From Micrasema longulum (taxonomy: Eukaryota > Arthropoda > Insecta > Trichoptera > Brachycentridae): a stretch of 64,000 bases of DNA. The notes under the pieces were generated by a model. It was given only the letters and a program-made list of their open reading frames with translations. It was not told the DNA's origin and did not search any database. The position numbers were made by a program, and so were the translations under genes. Shown here one piece after another: positions 21,093-32,220 of the stretch. Position 1 is the first letter of the stretch. Each line of letters begins with the position of its first letter. Location of the stretch: NCBI GenBank assembly GCA_022494885.1, contig JAGVSM010001414.1, forward strand, positions 1 through 64,000, given 5' to 3'.

Positions 21093-22186
21093 CAGTAGGG
21101 GAAGGGTGTACTAAATGACATAGGCGGGTAAAATGACATAGTAATCATATCTCAGAAACCAAACTCTTGGTCATGTTTGAACCTGCACAAGAATGAGCAC
21201 TGGTACGACACATAAATACTCACCAATATTTAGGACGCTTATGGCGACCGCCCGAGGAGGACGTGTTGCGGGTTACTTTGTGAAATAAAACAATATTTTT
21301 GTTGCGCGGACACCGAAGGTATTATATTTGTATTATTCTACAACACAAACTGAAGGGATATGTTGTGTCATTGTTATTCTTCATGAAAAACTATAATTTT
21401 GTTAAAGTTTACAAAGAGCAATGTGACATTTTTTAATGTTTTTAAAAACTCACGTAGGGGGGCAAAACGACATATGTGCCGGTAGGGTAAAATGACATAC
21501 TATGTCATTTTCCCCCAATTTATACTTTTTTTCTTTGGAAAAATAATAATGCTTCGCAATAATGTGCGTAAAACATGACATTTGAATACAACTCCAAATG
21601 TATCAGTGGCTAAAGCTAAAGGTTCCAAAAAACATATCCTGGAAAAGTGTAAACAAGGTATATGTAAAAAAAAATATTATTGATTCAGACACTGAAGGCT
21701 TTCTTCTTACAGACGATGAAGATGACTGCTCATGCATTTATTGTAATGAGTTATATACGAGATCAAAGCCAGGTGAAACATGGTTAAAATGCATGAAATG
21801 TGGAAACTAGGTTCATGCAGAATGTGCTGGTTTAAATAAAAAACCAAGATTTTTGTTTGTGAAGTGCGCATTTAATATTTTAATTCTTTAATATTCATAA
21901 AAAAACTTATCAATTCTGTTTTTAAAAAGTGTTGAATAATCATCCCATCCAAGTTTATATCGTATGTCATTTTGTACACTCGGTGGGGCAAAACGGTCTT
22001 AGGCAGTATGTTTTTATTTTTGTATTTTTATTTGATAGATTTGTATTTCTTCCTACAACAACAGTGCTAACATGTTAAAAAATAGTGTACATGTTGAACC
22101 AAAGAGTTACTAAATATGTTACCAATTATATTTTTTTTCATTTTACAAAAAAATATATGTCATTTTGTACACCCTTCCCCTAATGC
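21093..22186 (+). mobile_element. Pogo/Tigger-like DNA transposon, internally deleted
   Basis: The ends are inverted repeats of about 27 bp: GGGGAAGGGTGTAC..AAATGACATA on the left (from 21098) and TATGTCATTTTGTACACCC on the right (to about 22180). A TA dinucleotide flanks each end, as in Tc1/mariner/pogo insertions; the exact boundary is ambiguous (CAGTAGGGG versus GCATTAGGGG outer bases). The interior repeats GGTAAAATGACATA-like words and encodes only a transposase C-terminal remnant, so it is non-autonomous. Confidence 0.7.
21598..21836 (+). pseudogene. Pogo-like transposase C-terminal zinc-finger remnant
   Basis: The frame reads KVPKNISWKSVNK, then an acidic TDDEDDCSC segment followed by CIYC, GETWLKCMKCGN, an in-frame stop (TAG, about 21808-21810), and VHAECAGLN. 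The spacing C-x2-C..W-x2-C-x2-C..H-x2-C resembles the PHD-like finger at the end of insect pogo/jerky-type transposases. The DNA-binding and DDE catalytic regions are missing, and the finger is broken by the stop, so no active enzyme is made. It lies between the inverted repeats described at 21093-22186. Confidence 0.6.
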
Positions 22187-22189
22187 TAT

Positions 22190-22690
22190 AATTCAATTTG
22201 GAAAATTATTGATATAAAAAATTAATACAAAATAATACAATAAAGTAACAATAGTTACACATCTATATGGTAGAATATGTAATTTAATGAACATAATATG
22301 GTATATGAAGCAAAAGTCTGAAAAATCATCTTGTATACGTGCGCGCAATTAATGCCCGAGATGAGATACACGGTCATTAAATATACACTATTTCATATCC
22401 AATTCGTTTTGACAACACACTCATAGGTACTAACTACCCCTTGCATTAATTATTTAAAAGTATAAGCGACCCGCAGACACGTTCGAATCCAAATTTGAAT
22501 TCAAAAATTGACAAGAAAAGTGTTTTAAGATGGCAGAAAGCGTGAAAAAACGTCACAGATGATATAATTTTACAAACGGGGTAGGAATTTATTTTAGCTA
22601 GGTAGGTACTGCATAAATAAAAGCATTAGCATTTTAAGTCCTTAATGAATTAAAAAATGTATACGTACCTACATAGATATAATAGCATAG
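22190..22690. other. AT-rich DNA, nothing recognised
   Basis: No frame, repeat or splice signal that I can support. Confidence 0.4.
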
Positions 22691-22695
22691 TAAAT

Positions 22696-22770
22696 GTCGG
22701 CCTCGTGGTGTAATGGTCAGCGCATTTGCCTACCATGCAAAAGGTTCTGGATTCGATTCCCGTTGGGAAT
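22696..22770 (+). mobile_element. SINE-A tRNA-like head
   Basis: GTCGGCCTCGTGGTGTAATG, GCCTACCATGCAA and GATTCGATTCCCG give A and B boxes and an intact-looking cloverleaf-like head. The SINE body is absent after the B box. Confidence 0.75.
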
Positions 22771-22984
22771 ACAAAAAAAGTGATTTTTCACAAGCCTGAG
22801 GGGTACTATAACGAATTTCGAGTTGGGGAAGAGAAGCTTTCTTCTCAAGGATTTTTATTTTTTGCGTGCGGTTACACTTTGTTACATATATGGCCACATT
22901 ATTTATCATTCCACGTCTGCTACCTAATTAGAGTATGTGGTATCTACAAGAAGCCTCCATGCATCTGTATGAAACATCAACAGT

Positions 22985-23165
22985 TGAAAGAATTGAAGGG
23001 ATATAGATGTTAAATATGTGCAGAATGGTGAATGGTAAATGGATCGGTAATGGTAAATGTAAAGTGGCCACTTAAACCAGCCAATGACAGGTCATAAGCC
23101 CTGTAAATGCTTAGACTTCTATATTCCCTTCTCTTAAATGTTCTTCATGTCTGTTGTAATATGTT
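22985..23165 (+). repeat. Family V repeat
   Basis: It shares AAAGTGGCCACTTAAACC, the ATGACAGGTCATAAGCCC core and a variant 3' part (TTCTTCATGTCTGTTGTAAT) that also occurs at 24150, 40035, 43755 and 47880. Confidence 0.7.
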
Positions 23166-23174
23166 AATGCCTGT

Positions 23175-23216
23175 ATAAAATATAAAATGATTAAAAGAAA
23201 TCATTTTATATTTTAT
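23175..23216. repeat. Perfect 18-bp AT palindrome with 6-base loop
   Basis: ATAAAATATAAAATGATT at 23175-23192 is exactly complementary to 23199-23216. Confidence 0.8.
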
Positions 23217-23329
23217 GTCTGTATGCATGATTATGAATGCATTACAAGTGCCCCGACTCAACACGGTTTTTCTAGCGGGTCGGGGCTAGTTTTGTAAATG
23301 TAATGGTAATTTTCTTTCACAGAATAGCC

Positions 23330-23690
23330 GCTTGTGGAATATAGAGTTTTAGTTACCCACTAGTTTTAGAGACGCCTATTCTTTATTTACATTTAAGTCA
23401 AGATTTAAATGTCACTATCTGAATATTTAAATTGTTCCTTTATCCTTCTTCTTTCCTTCCTATCCCCTTTCCTCTCTTCGTAGTATAGTACTATTTTTTT
23501 GATAAATTTATATTTTGTTATCTTTGTTTTTAATTTTTGTATAAAATTGTGAGATTCAATATGTCCATGTATTTGTAGTTTTCTCAAACTGAACGGTTTG
23601 GGTAGGTAGGAAGAAATTGCCTTAAGACAATATGCCCGCCCTTATATATACATATATATATATATATTTATATATATATTTATATATATG
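23330..23690 (+). mobile_element. CR1-like LINE 3' UTR with TA-rich tail
   Basis: TTTAAGTCAAGATTTAAATG, TCTTCGTAGTATAGTA, ATATGTCCATGTATTTG and CTGAACGGTTTGGGTAGG match, in complement, the 3' UTR at 54420-54720. It ends in a (TA)n run at about 23645-23690. Confidence 0.65.
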
Positions 23691-24020
23691 TTTGGATAAT
23701 TTATATAGCGCCATTTTTGTGAAAATCACCTCAAGGGCACTGTACAATAAATAAATATCCCAGCACGTCTTGCAGCTACAGAGCGCATGGACGGTTGGGA
23801 TTCTAGTTCCTCGTCTTCAATTATGATATATAGGAGCCAGATAACAGCACGTCTTGCAGCTACAGAGCACATGGACAGTAAGAAATCTAGCCTCTATTTC
23901 AATTTTTTTTTTTTACTAAACAGTGAATTTTAAAGTTAAAGTGATATTTAAAAAATGTAAAAAAAAGGAAATATTTAATAATAGAAGTAAGATAACAACA
24001 AGTCTTGCAGCTACTGAGCA
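23690..24020 (-). mobile_element. L2-type LINE tail with three diverged CAGCACGTCTTGCAG repeats
   Basis: The tail TATATAGCGCCATTTTTGTG..CCTCAAGGGCACTG is followed by copies of AGCACGTCTTGCAGCTACAG at about 23763 and 23852 and a weaker one at 24000. Confidence 0.6.
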
Positions 24021-24064
24021 CATTTATTGCATATATGTATAAAGTGTAAAATAAATAAATAAAA

Positions 24065-24180
24065 ATAAATGTAAAGTGGCCACTTAAACCAGCCAATGAC
24101 AGGTTATAAGCCGTGTAGATGCCTAGAGTTCTATATTACCTTCTCTGAAATGTTCTTCATCTCTGTTATAATATGTGTGT
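24065..24180 (+). repeat. Family V repeat, short copy
   Basis: GTAAAGTGGCCACTTAAACC, AATGACAGGTTATAAGCC and TTCTTCATCTCTGTTATAAT. Confidence 0.7.
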
Positions 24181-24569
24181 TGTAATTTATTTTAGGTATA
24201 GAATTATTTAATACCGATGCTAAATAGCTACAAAATTTCATACGCTAAGCGTGCACAATTTTTCTTGCTAATGAAATGAAATAAAATTATCAATTATTGA
24301 ATTTAGTTGTACGCACGTGTGAGTTGCGCAACACTGCGCGCGCACGTGGGCACTTATTCTCCATTACTATAGATTACCCGTGTACGCAAGTAGCTACTTA
24401 CACACGCAATGTGTAAGGGTTGTTAAGGGTCAGATATTAGAAACATGACACCGTCGGCGTCGGTCTAACAACAGCAACATATTATTACGTAAAGTCTGTT
24501 CATAATTACAAGAATTTCCAAATAAGCAAACCAGTCGCGTGATATCCGACGGAGAATAGTATTTTTCCC
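24181..24569. other. Unassigned
   Basis: A GC-richer patch (GCGCAACACTGCGCGCGCACG, about 24327-24347) stands out but no gene or repeat is recognised. Confidence 0.35.
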
Positions 24570-24700
24570 ACAACAACAACAACAAACCATCACGCCGTTT
24601 CCCCGTAAGGGTAGGCAGAGAGGATAGAACGCCAGATCACTGTATCTTTGCATACAAATCTCGCTTCCTCTACATTCATACATCTTCCCTTTCTTCTTAC
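24570..24700 (-). pseudogene. LINE family B, extreme 3' end with (GTT)n tail
   Basis: The minus strand reads MNVEEAR-like codons, then TCTGCCTACCCTTACGGGG, GGCGTGATGGTTT and a (GTTGTT)n tail at about 24570-24590. Confidence 0.75.
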
Positions 24701-24779
24701 TTTACACAGACCACCTTAATTTAAACGGCTCGGTAAAATAGGGTATTTTCATTTTTTTAAGTTTTAAAGTAAAAATTGT

Positions 24780-25030
24780 CTATGAAATACTGCCCCGTAA
24801 AATTTATTTTTTTTGCTACTTCTTAGTAGATTAAAAAATATTTTTAAATTTGTAATTTTGATTTCCCACAAAAACAGTCATTGCATTGGCCACGCCCCTT
24901 GTACGTCACGATTCATGTTTATTTTTAGCTTTGTTCCGAACCGCTCAAGTTTTTTTAGAACATCGTCACGAATCTTAACGTCACAATTATTAATGCCAAA
25001 CATGTCGCGTTTTTCTAGAAGCAATTTTGT
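24780..25030 (+). repeat. Family X repeat
   Basis: GCATTGGCCACGCCCCTTGT, ACGTCACGATTCATGTTTAT and CATGTCGCGTTTTTCTAG match 44640-44890 in order. Confidence 0.65.
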
Positions 25031-25289
25031 TTTATAATTTATTATTTATTTTTTATTAATAAATTTCATAAAAGGTAAATGTTTTTTTTTAAATTCTATA
25101 CACATCTACTTTTACACACCTAGTAAATGTTATCACTGTAGCTCTCCAAAAAAAGAGACTAACTCTTGACGTGCTTGGAGAGTGACTTACACTGTTGTAT
25201 TTGTTTATTTATAAGAGTTAATATAATTTAAAATACGAGTACATGATAAAAAAAAACTTATGAAATATAAAGAAAAATCATAAAACAAT

Positions 25290-25870
25290 ACTACATTCAT
25301 ACTAATAAAAATTTAATGTAGTTTTTACACGTGTTCAAAAAATTTCTTTGGTTTACTTTAAATTTATTTATTGATATATAATTTTTAATAGTTTTTAGTT
25401 CATTGAGACAATTATTATAATTTTTTACACCTTTGAAGACAAAGCTATTTGGACCATGACTTGTGTGGAATTTAGGAATTTAAATATTATGTTGGAATCT
25501 GAGTGACTTATTATTCTCAAATTCTTTTATTTTTTTCTTTTTTATAAATTTGTATTATAGAATTTATTTTATAAAGAGTGTCTACGATATGAACCTTAAA
25601 TATTTTATAAAGACTTTCCGTTTTGAATGTTGAGGGTTTCTTTAAAATTACTTTAATAATTAATCTTTGTACTATTTTAAGAGGGTTTAATATATTGGCG
25701 TATGCACCACCCCACCCTACAATATTATATTGTAACAAAGATTGTACAATTGAGTAATCAGCTATTTTTTTCTTTCTAAAATTTATGTATGAAAATATTT
25801 CTCCACAATATAAATAAAATAATAATATGAAATGTATAATAATATACAACAATAAATAATTTGCGAATAA
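25290..25870 (-). pseudogene. LINE RT C-terminal region
   Basis: The minus frame at 25852-25517 has DYSIVQSLLQYNIVGWGGAY, ANILNPLKIVQRLIIKVILK and YKIFKVHIVDTLYKIN, typical of the post-catalytic thumb region of Jockey/CR1 LINE RTs (Q-I-GWGG, then Q--IIK-I). After a stop it continues with PKFHTSHGPNSFVFKGVKNY and NCLNELKTIKN, the usual C-terminal end. It is 5'-truncated and broken by one stop. Confidence 0.75.
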
Positions 25871-26458
25871 TTTTCTTTTCTACCCGCATACAATTGTGTA
25901 TGAGTATGGCAACACTTTATTTTTAGTTTTTCTTACTGGGTATATTGATTAATGTAAATGTTTTACAATATTTATGCATATCATATCATCTTTATATTCG
26001 ACTAGTAATATATAGGAATATGTATTTGAATGTATCAAAGGCTTTATTTTATTTCTTACTTTATATATTTTATCTATCAGGGGCGAATGCTCCTTATAAT
26101 CGATTACATGCAGCTTACCATATGTTTTTGACATCGTAAGTAATGTTTTATAATACTGTAGTATTATTAGGAAAAAACACATCACCAAAAAAAATTATTA
26201 CTTTTCTTTGGTTATTAAATTTATATCATATTTATTCGTTGCGCCTCTATTGGCCAAAATTATTACTACTGGATGACACGAGATTACTCTGTTCCCTTTA
26301 AAATCACTAATTCAAATACGTCTTTAACCTAAAACTTAAGAATCTCGTTCGAAAAATTACACTTGCGATTACAGTAAAATCTTGCAGCTTTCATTAATGC
26401 AATTTAGTCTTTCAATACTTTTTCATAAGGGCTAGTATTCTTTAAATACATCAATTTG
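25871..26458. other. AT-rich DNA, nothing recognised
   Basis: Overlapping short frames on both strands show no conserved motif. Confidence 0.4.
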
Positions 26459-26544
26459 ACTTACGACAGTCTAAGGGAGGTGACAATATACGCACTCGTT
26501 ATGTGTAAGAAAGAGATAACGAATATATTTTGTATGTCGTAAGT
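26459..26544. repeat. 10-bp inverted repeat around a 66-base loop
   Basis: ACTTACGACA (26459-26468) and TGTCGTAAGT (26535-26544). The word resembles ACTTACGACC near 4961-4986. Confidence 0.5.
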
Positions 26545-27344
26545 AATTTAGCATACTTATGTTTCGGTGGTTTGAAAGTAAATTTGCTTTAAAATAAATA
26601 AATATTTTGATATTTTAATCGAAACGAATTGATATTTTAATCCATAAAATAGTATAAATCCTTTAGTGGGTTTTAAAAAAACAAAGATTCACTAATTGTT
26701 TTTTAATTGTAATTCGTTTTTGTGCATACGATGACAGTTGAATATTGTAGTAATAAACATTTTTTTCATTATAAGTAATTTGTATCATCTATCTTCCTAA
26801 ATATTGGTAGGTAGGTACCTACAGCGAATTAAAATTCGCAATTAGTAGTAAAATAAAATACAAAATACTATTCATTCATAATTAAAGCGCATGTACCGAA
26901 TTTATTATTGTAAGATTCCTAGAAAAATAATATGGGACTTTCCCGACTACAACAACAACAACAACAACATTAATCCATTGATTTACGGTACACTTGCATC
27001 CCTTGATTATATTTCTACCCTGTCTTATTATTACCGACGTCGAGAAAAACAAAATAATTAAAAAGTCATTAGCAACTAAGTGGTCCATTCATTCAAGTCG
27101 CATAAAATTTTACAAACATTCTATGGCATTTGCTTGGCCCTGATTTGTCGAAACTTGTTTAGGGGTGAAAGTCCAATTATTCTCCAGGTAAATAACTTCA
27201 AAACCAAGAATAACACCTTTATGATAAGATAGGCAGGTAAACGAACAGTTCATCTCATTGTTGAATTCATTTTTTGGATTGGATATCAGGACAACTAGAC
27301 GGACCGAGCGATTGAATCACGGCAGCTTCTAACATAATTTCCAT
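26545..27344. other. Unassigned; short (CAA)n run
   Basis: A (CAA)n tract near 26949-26970, next to TTTCCCGACTA, may be the tail of a lost LINE-B copy in minus orientation. Otherwise nothing recognised. Confidence 0.35.
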
Positions 27345-27500
27345 TATATTTACTTATTTATTTTATTTTATTTGGGAAACCTACAGTTCACATACATATT
27401 TATAGTAAAAAAACAGATATAGTGTGTAAACTCAGAACTAATAACAGATTTCCACAAAGTATACAAAGTTAGTACAGAAAATAAAATACATATTATTTAT
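27345..27500 (-). mobile_element. LINE 3' UTR fragment (family of 61330-62060)
   Basis: AGTGTGTAAACTCAGAACTA, ATAACAGATTTCCACAAAGT and TATTTGGGAAACC are the complement of the 3' UTR at 61940-62050. Confidence 0.7.
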
Positions 27501-27591
27501 TTAATTTTACAATACGCCCAAGGTACATTTACAAAACATATACAGGTGAGTACAAACATAGTAAGTAATAATTAAAAAAAATTAAAAAAAT

Positions 27592-28125
27592 ATGTCAATC
27601 GAAGCTAAACTGGCAGTGCCCAACGGAGTTTTAGTCCCAACACTTATGTATGGAAGTGAAACATGGAACTGGCAGAGGAAGGATGAAAGCCGAGTGAACG
27701 CGGTTGAAATGCGATCTCTTAGACGAATGTGTGGGAAATCAATGTATGACAGGGTTACGAATGATGAAATCAGGCGAGAGTGTAAATCTGAGACAAGTAT
27801 AATTGATAAGATTAAGAAAGGGTCTCTGAGATGGTTTGGTCACGTAGAACGAATGGACGACGAGAGAATGGTAAAACAAGTATATATGGCAAAAATGAAC
27901 GGCAACGTTAGACGAGGACGACCAAGGAAGACGTGGCATGATCAGATAAACCAAAATCTTAAGTCTGGTCATGTCAAAAGCAGACAGAACCGAAGGGCAT
28001 GTATGACAAGATGTATGAATGTGGAAGAGGCTAGGATTGTATGCCAGGATAGACGTGTGTGGCGGTCCATTCTCTCTGCCTACCCCTACGAGGAAATGGC
28101 GTGATGGTAGTAGTAGTAGTAGTAG
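27592..28125 (+). pseudogene. LINE family A, RT C-terminus with intact frame and (TAG)n tail
   Basis: A 170-codon open frame (27592-28104) starts in the middle of the RT: AKLAVPNGVLVPTLMYGSE, then AVEMRSLRRMCGKSM, RWFGHVERMDDERM, GRPRKTWHDQI, NRRACMTRCMNVEEA and WRSILSAYPY near the end. This is the region after the RT catalytic core of a non-LTR retrotransposon; the FADD motif is missing because the copy is 5'-truncated. The first ATG is not a true start. The copy ends in (TAG)n at about 28108-28125. The clade is not certain. The intact frame suggests a fairly recent insertion. A related copy is at 56118-56968. Confidence 0.85.
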
Positions 28126-28419
28126 AACAACGGTTTTTTGTATACATGTAGAAAAAATAAAAATCATTCTGCTATGCAAAATAAAAAGTGAACCTTACAT
28201 GGTAAAAAAGAAAAAAATATGGATATAAGAAAAGTGATTGAATTAAAAAGCAAATTGTAAATAACTTGTAAAGAATTTGAACAAAAAAATATATATACAT
28301 ATAAACGTAAATAAATAATATAAGCTTTTACATATAAAAATGTTATTGTCATGTACTCATATATATATTTCTCAATAATCAAAGAAAATATGATGGCGAC
28401 AAGCCAAGCCAGCCAAAGC
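28126..28419. other. AT-rich DNA, nothing recognised
   Basis: No support for a gene or repeat. Confidence 0.4.
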
Positions 28420-28695
28420 AAATCTTTTTCCATTTTCTGCTTCAAAAGAAGACAAACTCCATTTCTCAAACCAGTGTTTACAGCTTTTTATTTTATCGCT
28501 CAAGACCAATGAATTGATTGTTTCGTAAATCGCCAGTTCCACGATCCAATTTTGGAGCTGCTAGAAGCTGATCAACTCCAAGTCCTGATACCAAAATTGG
28601 CAGACGATCTACAGTCTCATGACCAGTTATATCTTCAATCAACGTGCCATCCCAATGAATCGTTTGCCTTTGCAAATCAGGTTTGAAGATACTCT
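28420..28695 (-). pseudogene. Fragment of a transposase-like arthropod protein family
   Basis: The minus frame 28675-28493 reads QRQTIHWDGTLIED, VDRLPILVSGLGVDQLL and APKLDRGTGDLRN, then stops. The pattern H-W-D-G, D-R-L-P-I-L-S-G-G-V-Q-L-L, P-K-L-G-T-G is one I associate with a repetitive, transposase-like family of uncharacterised arthropod proteins in which a D-T-T-A-S-N-T-G segment normally follows shortly after. That segment is absent here. It is short and out of context, so a decayed mobile-element piece is the best reading. Confidence 0.5.
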
Positions 28696-28789
28696 GCTAT
28701 TGATTTTCGATTTTTAAAACTCCGCCGACAATATTATGTACAGTATGTTTGTGGCAGGAGACGAAATTAGCCGTTTGATGAAGTCCTGG

Positions 28790-29170
28790 TGTAGAGCTTA
28801 GTATGGAACTGGAAAAACAATTGGAATGCTGACGAAATGCGATTTCTCAGGCAAATGTTTGGTAAAACTATGCACAATAGGTGCATAAATGTCGAGATCC
28901 ACACATTCTGTAAAGCTGGGACAAGCTTTACCGACAAAATAAAGATGGGAGTTCTGCGTCGGTTTGGACACTTTGAGCAAATGGATGATGGAAGAACGGC
29001 CAAAAAGATCTACGATGCGATGTTGATGGGTGCAGAAAACGAGGAAGACGAACGAGACAGGCATGACTAAATACAACAAATACTTGAAGATGGCATGTCG
29101 TATGTTGGAATAATCGGCGAGTGTGCATGAGCAGATGTATGAATTTAGAGGAAGTGTCAACCGTAAGCAA
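28790..29170 (+). pseudogene. LINE family B, RT C-terminal region
   Basis: Frame pieces include KAGTSFTDKIKMGVLRRFGH, FEQMDDGRTAKKIYDA and ENEEDERDRHD, with later frameshifted MNLEE. Stops and indels throughout. Confidence 0.75.
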
Positions 29171-29854
29171 AGACTCTTTCCCAGCACATACCGCAGACCG
29201 CATCTGAGGATATAAGTCTCCTTGGCGGTGCCGACGCACACGGAAAAATTGATCATACAGCCATTTTATTAAGAAAAACGTTTTCTACCAAAACTACGGA
29301 AAACTACCGTATTCTACCGTAGTATACAGTAAAGTACGTTTCTTACAATAAACTACCAATGGTATACCGGCATTACATCTCTAGTCACAACACTACCGTA
29401 TTCATTTTGTGCGCCATTAACGTGGACCCCGTCAATATATTTCATGAAGGATCATTATACAGGCAGTGTCACGATAATTCTCAAGCTTTTATCTTCGCAT
29501 CACAGCACAACACGCCGAGATTAAAATGTTTATTGATAATACAAACTCTTTCAAGTTTTGCTCAATTATTTACTCACTTTATTAAAATATACATAATAGG
29601 GTTGTAAAATTTATTACAAACTTTCTATTTTGTAATGACTTTTACTAGTTGCAGATTACATTTAGGGCCCGAAATCCAGAAGCTTAAAGTCCAAATGATA
29701 ACCACTGTGTTAGTCAAACAAACAGCTATTATTTAAAAGTTGAGGGTGTTAGTTAAGGAATTAGGTAAGAAAAAGATCCAATGGAGGACTTATATATGGT
29801 CTTACAATAGATTGCAAATAGCAAATAGTTTAAATAAGATAAGATAATTTAAAA
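29171..29854. other. Unassigned
   Basis: Repeated CTACCGTA / TACCGTAGTA words at about 29290-29400 look like a degenerate short repeat. No gene recognised; the 82-codon frame at 29359-29607 has no motif. Confidence 0.35.
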
Positions 29855-30130
29855 AATATAATGTGCTGTTCCTTGATCAACACAGCACAAACTATGGCTT
29901 GTATGCACCAATGTCCCGATTGTGTCGTATTGTAAACTCGAGACAAGATCTGGACTTAGTGTAAGTCTTTATAGATTTAAAAATCACTAAGATCGACCGA
30001 TAGATCTTGTCTTGAGGTAGTAATTTATTTTTTTGCCCTAGCTTTAATTTTATTTCGTTGTATTTGATTTGATCAGTACCTGTATTTACTATAAGAAATT
30101 TTATTTACCATCGTTAGAATGGAATGCATA
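29855..30130 (+). pseudogene. LINE ORF2 C-terminal end, decayed
   Basis: LFLDQHSTNYGL-like, MSRLCRIVNSRQDLDL and FIDLK-like pieces match the end of the LINE at 37690-38330 (FRLCRIVNSRQDLDF). Confidence 0.55.
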
Positions 30131-30384
30131 AGTCCGTCAATTAAATAATTAAATAAAAATAAATAAGATAAAATATTTTGAATAAATTTTATCGAAGTAT
30201 TTTATTTAGTAGGTATAAGATTAATTTGTTTTTTTTTTTTTAGTCTACAACAGCACTTAACGAATTTTTGTTTTTAGTTACATATTCTTTCAATTGTTAA
30301 TGGTACTTTTTTTATTGATAAGGTATATTTTTTTTCTTTCTAAGAAGGTAAGTAGTTAGTAGTAAAAAAAGGACCAACAAACAA

Positions 30385-30560
30385 ATACGCCGTTTCTCCG
30401 TAGAGGTAGGTACAGAGAATATAACGCCATTCACTCTGTCTTTGCATACAGACATCGCTGTCCGCCGATTATTCCGTCTATTGACTTTCATGTCTTTCTT
30501 GATCTTCCTCCTTTTCTACATACATCAACATTCGCATCGTAAATATTTTTACCTGTTCAT
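30385..30560 (-). pseudogene. LINE family B, 3' end, decayed
   Basis: CGCCGTTTCTCCGTAGAGG, AACGCCATTCACTCTGTC and CATCAACATTCGCATCGTAA are the LINE-B 3' end in complement, with an internal deletion. Confidence 0.6.
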
Positions 30561-30829
30561 TTTTTTTATAATTCTGATTACGGATTTCAAAATATGTTCA
30601 CTTATCGTAAATAGTTTTATTTATTATTTATTTCTTATTTTTTTTACAGAAACATACAGTTAACAATGATTAAATTACACAATAAGTATAAGGTTTAAAG
30701 ATAGACCAGCAAAGATTCTTTAAAAAAAAAAATAAGAAAATATTCTTTAAAAAAAATATGCATGTTATAGGGATTGAAGCTGTTTAATGAGTACCCGAAT
30801 AAATAAAAGAAATTGAAATATTTTTAATT

Positions 30830-31290
30830 GTCTCTGTCCAGGTTCACTGGGGTAAACTGTCAGTAAGATCGCAGTGGGGCAAGTCTTGCTGGAGAGTGTG
30901 ATTCGATAAAATACTGCGAACGCCCAGTTGCATTCCACCGGCAACACTACTGACTCGTCCAACTCGTTAGCGTCCACGTTGCGAACCCTGGGCAATGGGA
31001 TCATACTTATAACGGCGTGATCACAGCGGATAACGAGAGGACGAAAGGCGAGTTTCTGGCGCCTCCTAACAAAAACCAACTAGCTAACGGAAGGCATCCC
31101 CGAAAGAAAAATCCACCAGAAAAGGCAATGGAAAACCACTCTGGTCATCTTTTCCCGGAAATCACTATGGCGAGTATATCCAATAAGCAGTTATCCTGGC
31201 TGCGGAATACAAGAGTAGCGCAGGACCAAGATGCTTTCGCTGTAGTGATCGGCAACGTCGGGGGGACCTGACAAGACACCGGAAGAAGGA
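30830..31290. other. Unclassified higher-GC block, possible LINE-derived
   Basis: Compared with its neighbours this block is GC-richer and has opposing frames (30765-31079 minus, 31017-31271 plus). Plus-strand pieces such as STGNTTDSSNSLASTLRTLG and LSWLRNTRVAQDQDAFAVV look protein-derived, and the second resembles the end of some LINE polyproteins. Evidence is too weak to assign it. Confidence 0.35.
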
Positions 31291-31869
31291 AGAAGATTTA
31301 CTTTATCATTTCAACTTTATTTGTCTTTTCTGCAGATGAAATTGATTAAAACTCAAAATTAAAAATTAGATCAATTAATGATTCACAATCGAATACCATT
31401 GAACTCAATTCTGACCGTGACAGTGAAGTCCAATTACTCCTACGTCAATGTTATACAATATGATTTATAAATATGATTCAATGCTGGCCAATCATAAAAT
31501 TGAAATATTACCGAATCGACAATTTCAAAGTAAGTATTTGATTCATAAAATTATTTGAATCATGAAAGGTAATAGTGTTATAAGGCAAACATCTTAATTA
31601 TAATTTCGGAACATGAATAAAAGTTTTATCTCTCTTTTGTCACAAAAATCAAGAGTAAAAGTGCTCCCGCTACATACCCAAATACCGTGTTAAAGACCAA
31701 GGGTCTTCCCATCGGTTTCGCTCACAGTTCATTTTTATAATTTCACTTTATAAACTGCAATTATATTAATTGTTATAATAACTATTGTCGTCAAAACATT
31801 ATTTCTACAGTATATCAACATATTTGTAGACAAGTAGTAGGTTCATATAGGGAGGTAACCATGCTTGAA
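31291..31869. other. AT-rich DNA, nothing recognised
   Basis: No supported feature. Confidence 0.4.
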
Positions 31870-32220
31870 AAAGGAAATATAAACGTCTTTGGATTTGCAA
31901 ACTTATAGGGCTTTTGATATGTCATTGGCTGATTTACCAACAGATATGGAAAATATTTTTAAAAAGGGTAGTCTCGGCATTTTTAGGGATTTTGGACTGC
32001 CATTGGTCACTTAACATTCACCGTTCTACCTGTGTTTAAACATCTACTTTTCCACCTGTCGACTTCTGTAAAGAAAAAGACCTGAAACCTTTACCGATTA
32101 AGGTAAACGTAATTAAAATAATGATGAGAAATTATATGTCATAAGCTCTGTAAATGCCAAGGAATTGAAATCCGGTCACGTCTATAAACATTTAGACACA
32201 CTAAAAATATTGTTGATTTA
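31870..32220. repeat. Two opposed family V fragments
   Basis: 31895-32095 matches family V in complement (TATGTCATTGGCTGATTT, GTCACTTAACATTCACC, GTCGACTTCTG). 32130-32220 matches it in the plus sense (ATGTCATAAGCTCTGTAAAT, TATAAACATTTAGACACAC). They lie head to head. Confidence 0.6.

Noticed and set aside
22696..22770. Stand-alone tRNA-Gly gene
   Set aside because: The head matches SINE-A copies with bodies elsewhere, and the loop and stems are diverged from a functional tRNA.
23640..23690. Replication origin or promoter from the TA-rich run
   Set aside because: It is the simple-repeat tail at the end of a LINE 3' UTR.
23755..24010. CRISPR-like or tandem array of AGCACGTCTTGCAG words
   Set aside because: Only three diverged copies at uneven spacing, next to a LINE tail; no spacer logic and the wrong kind of genome.
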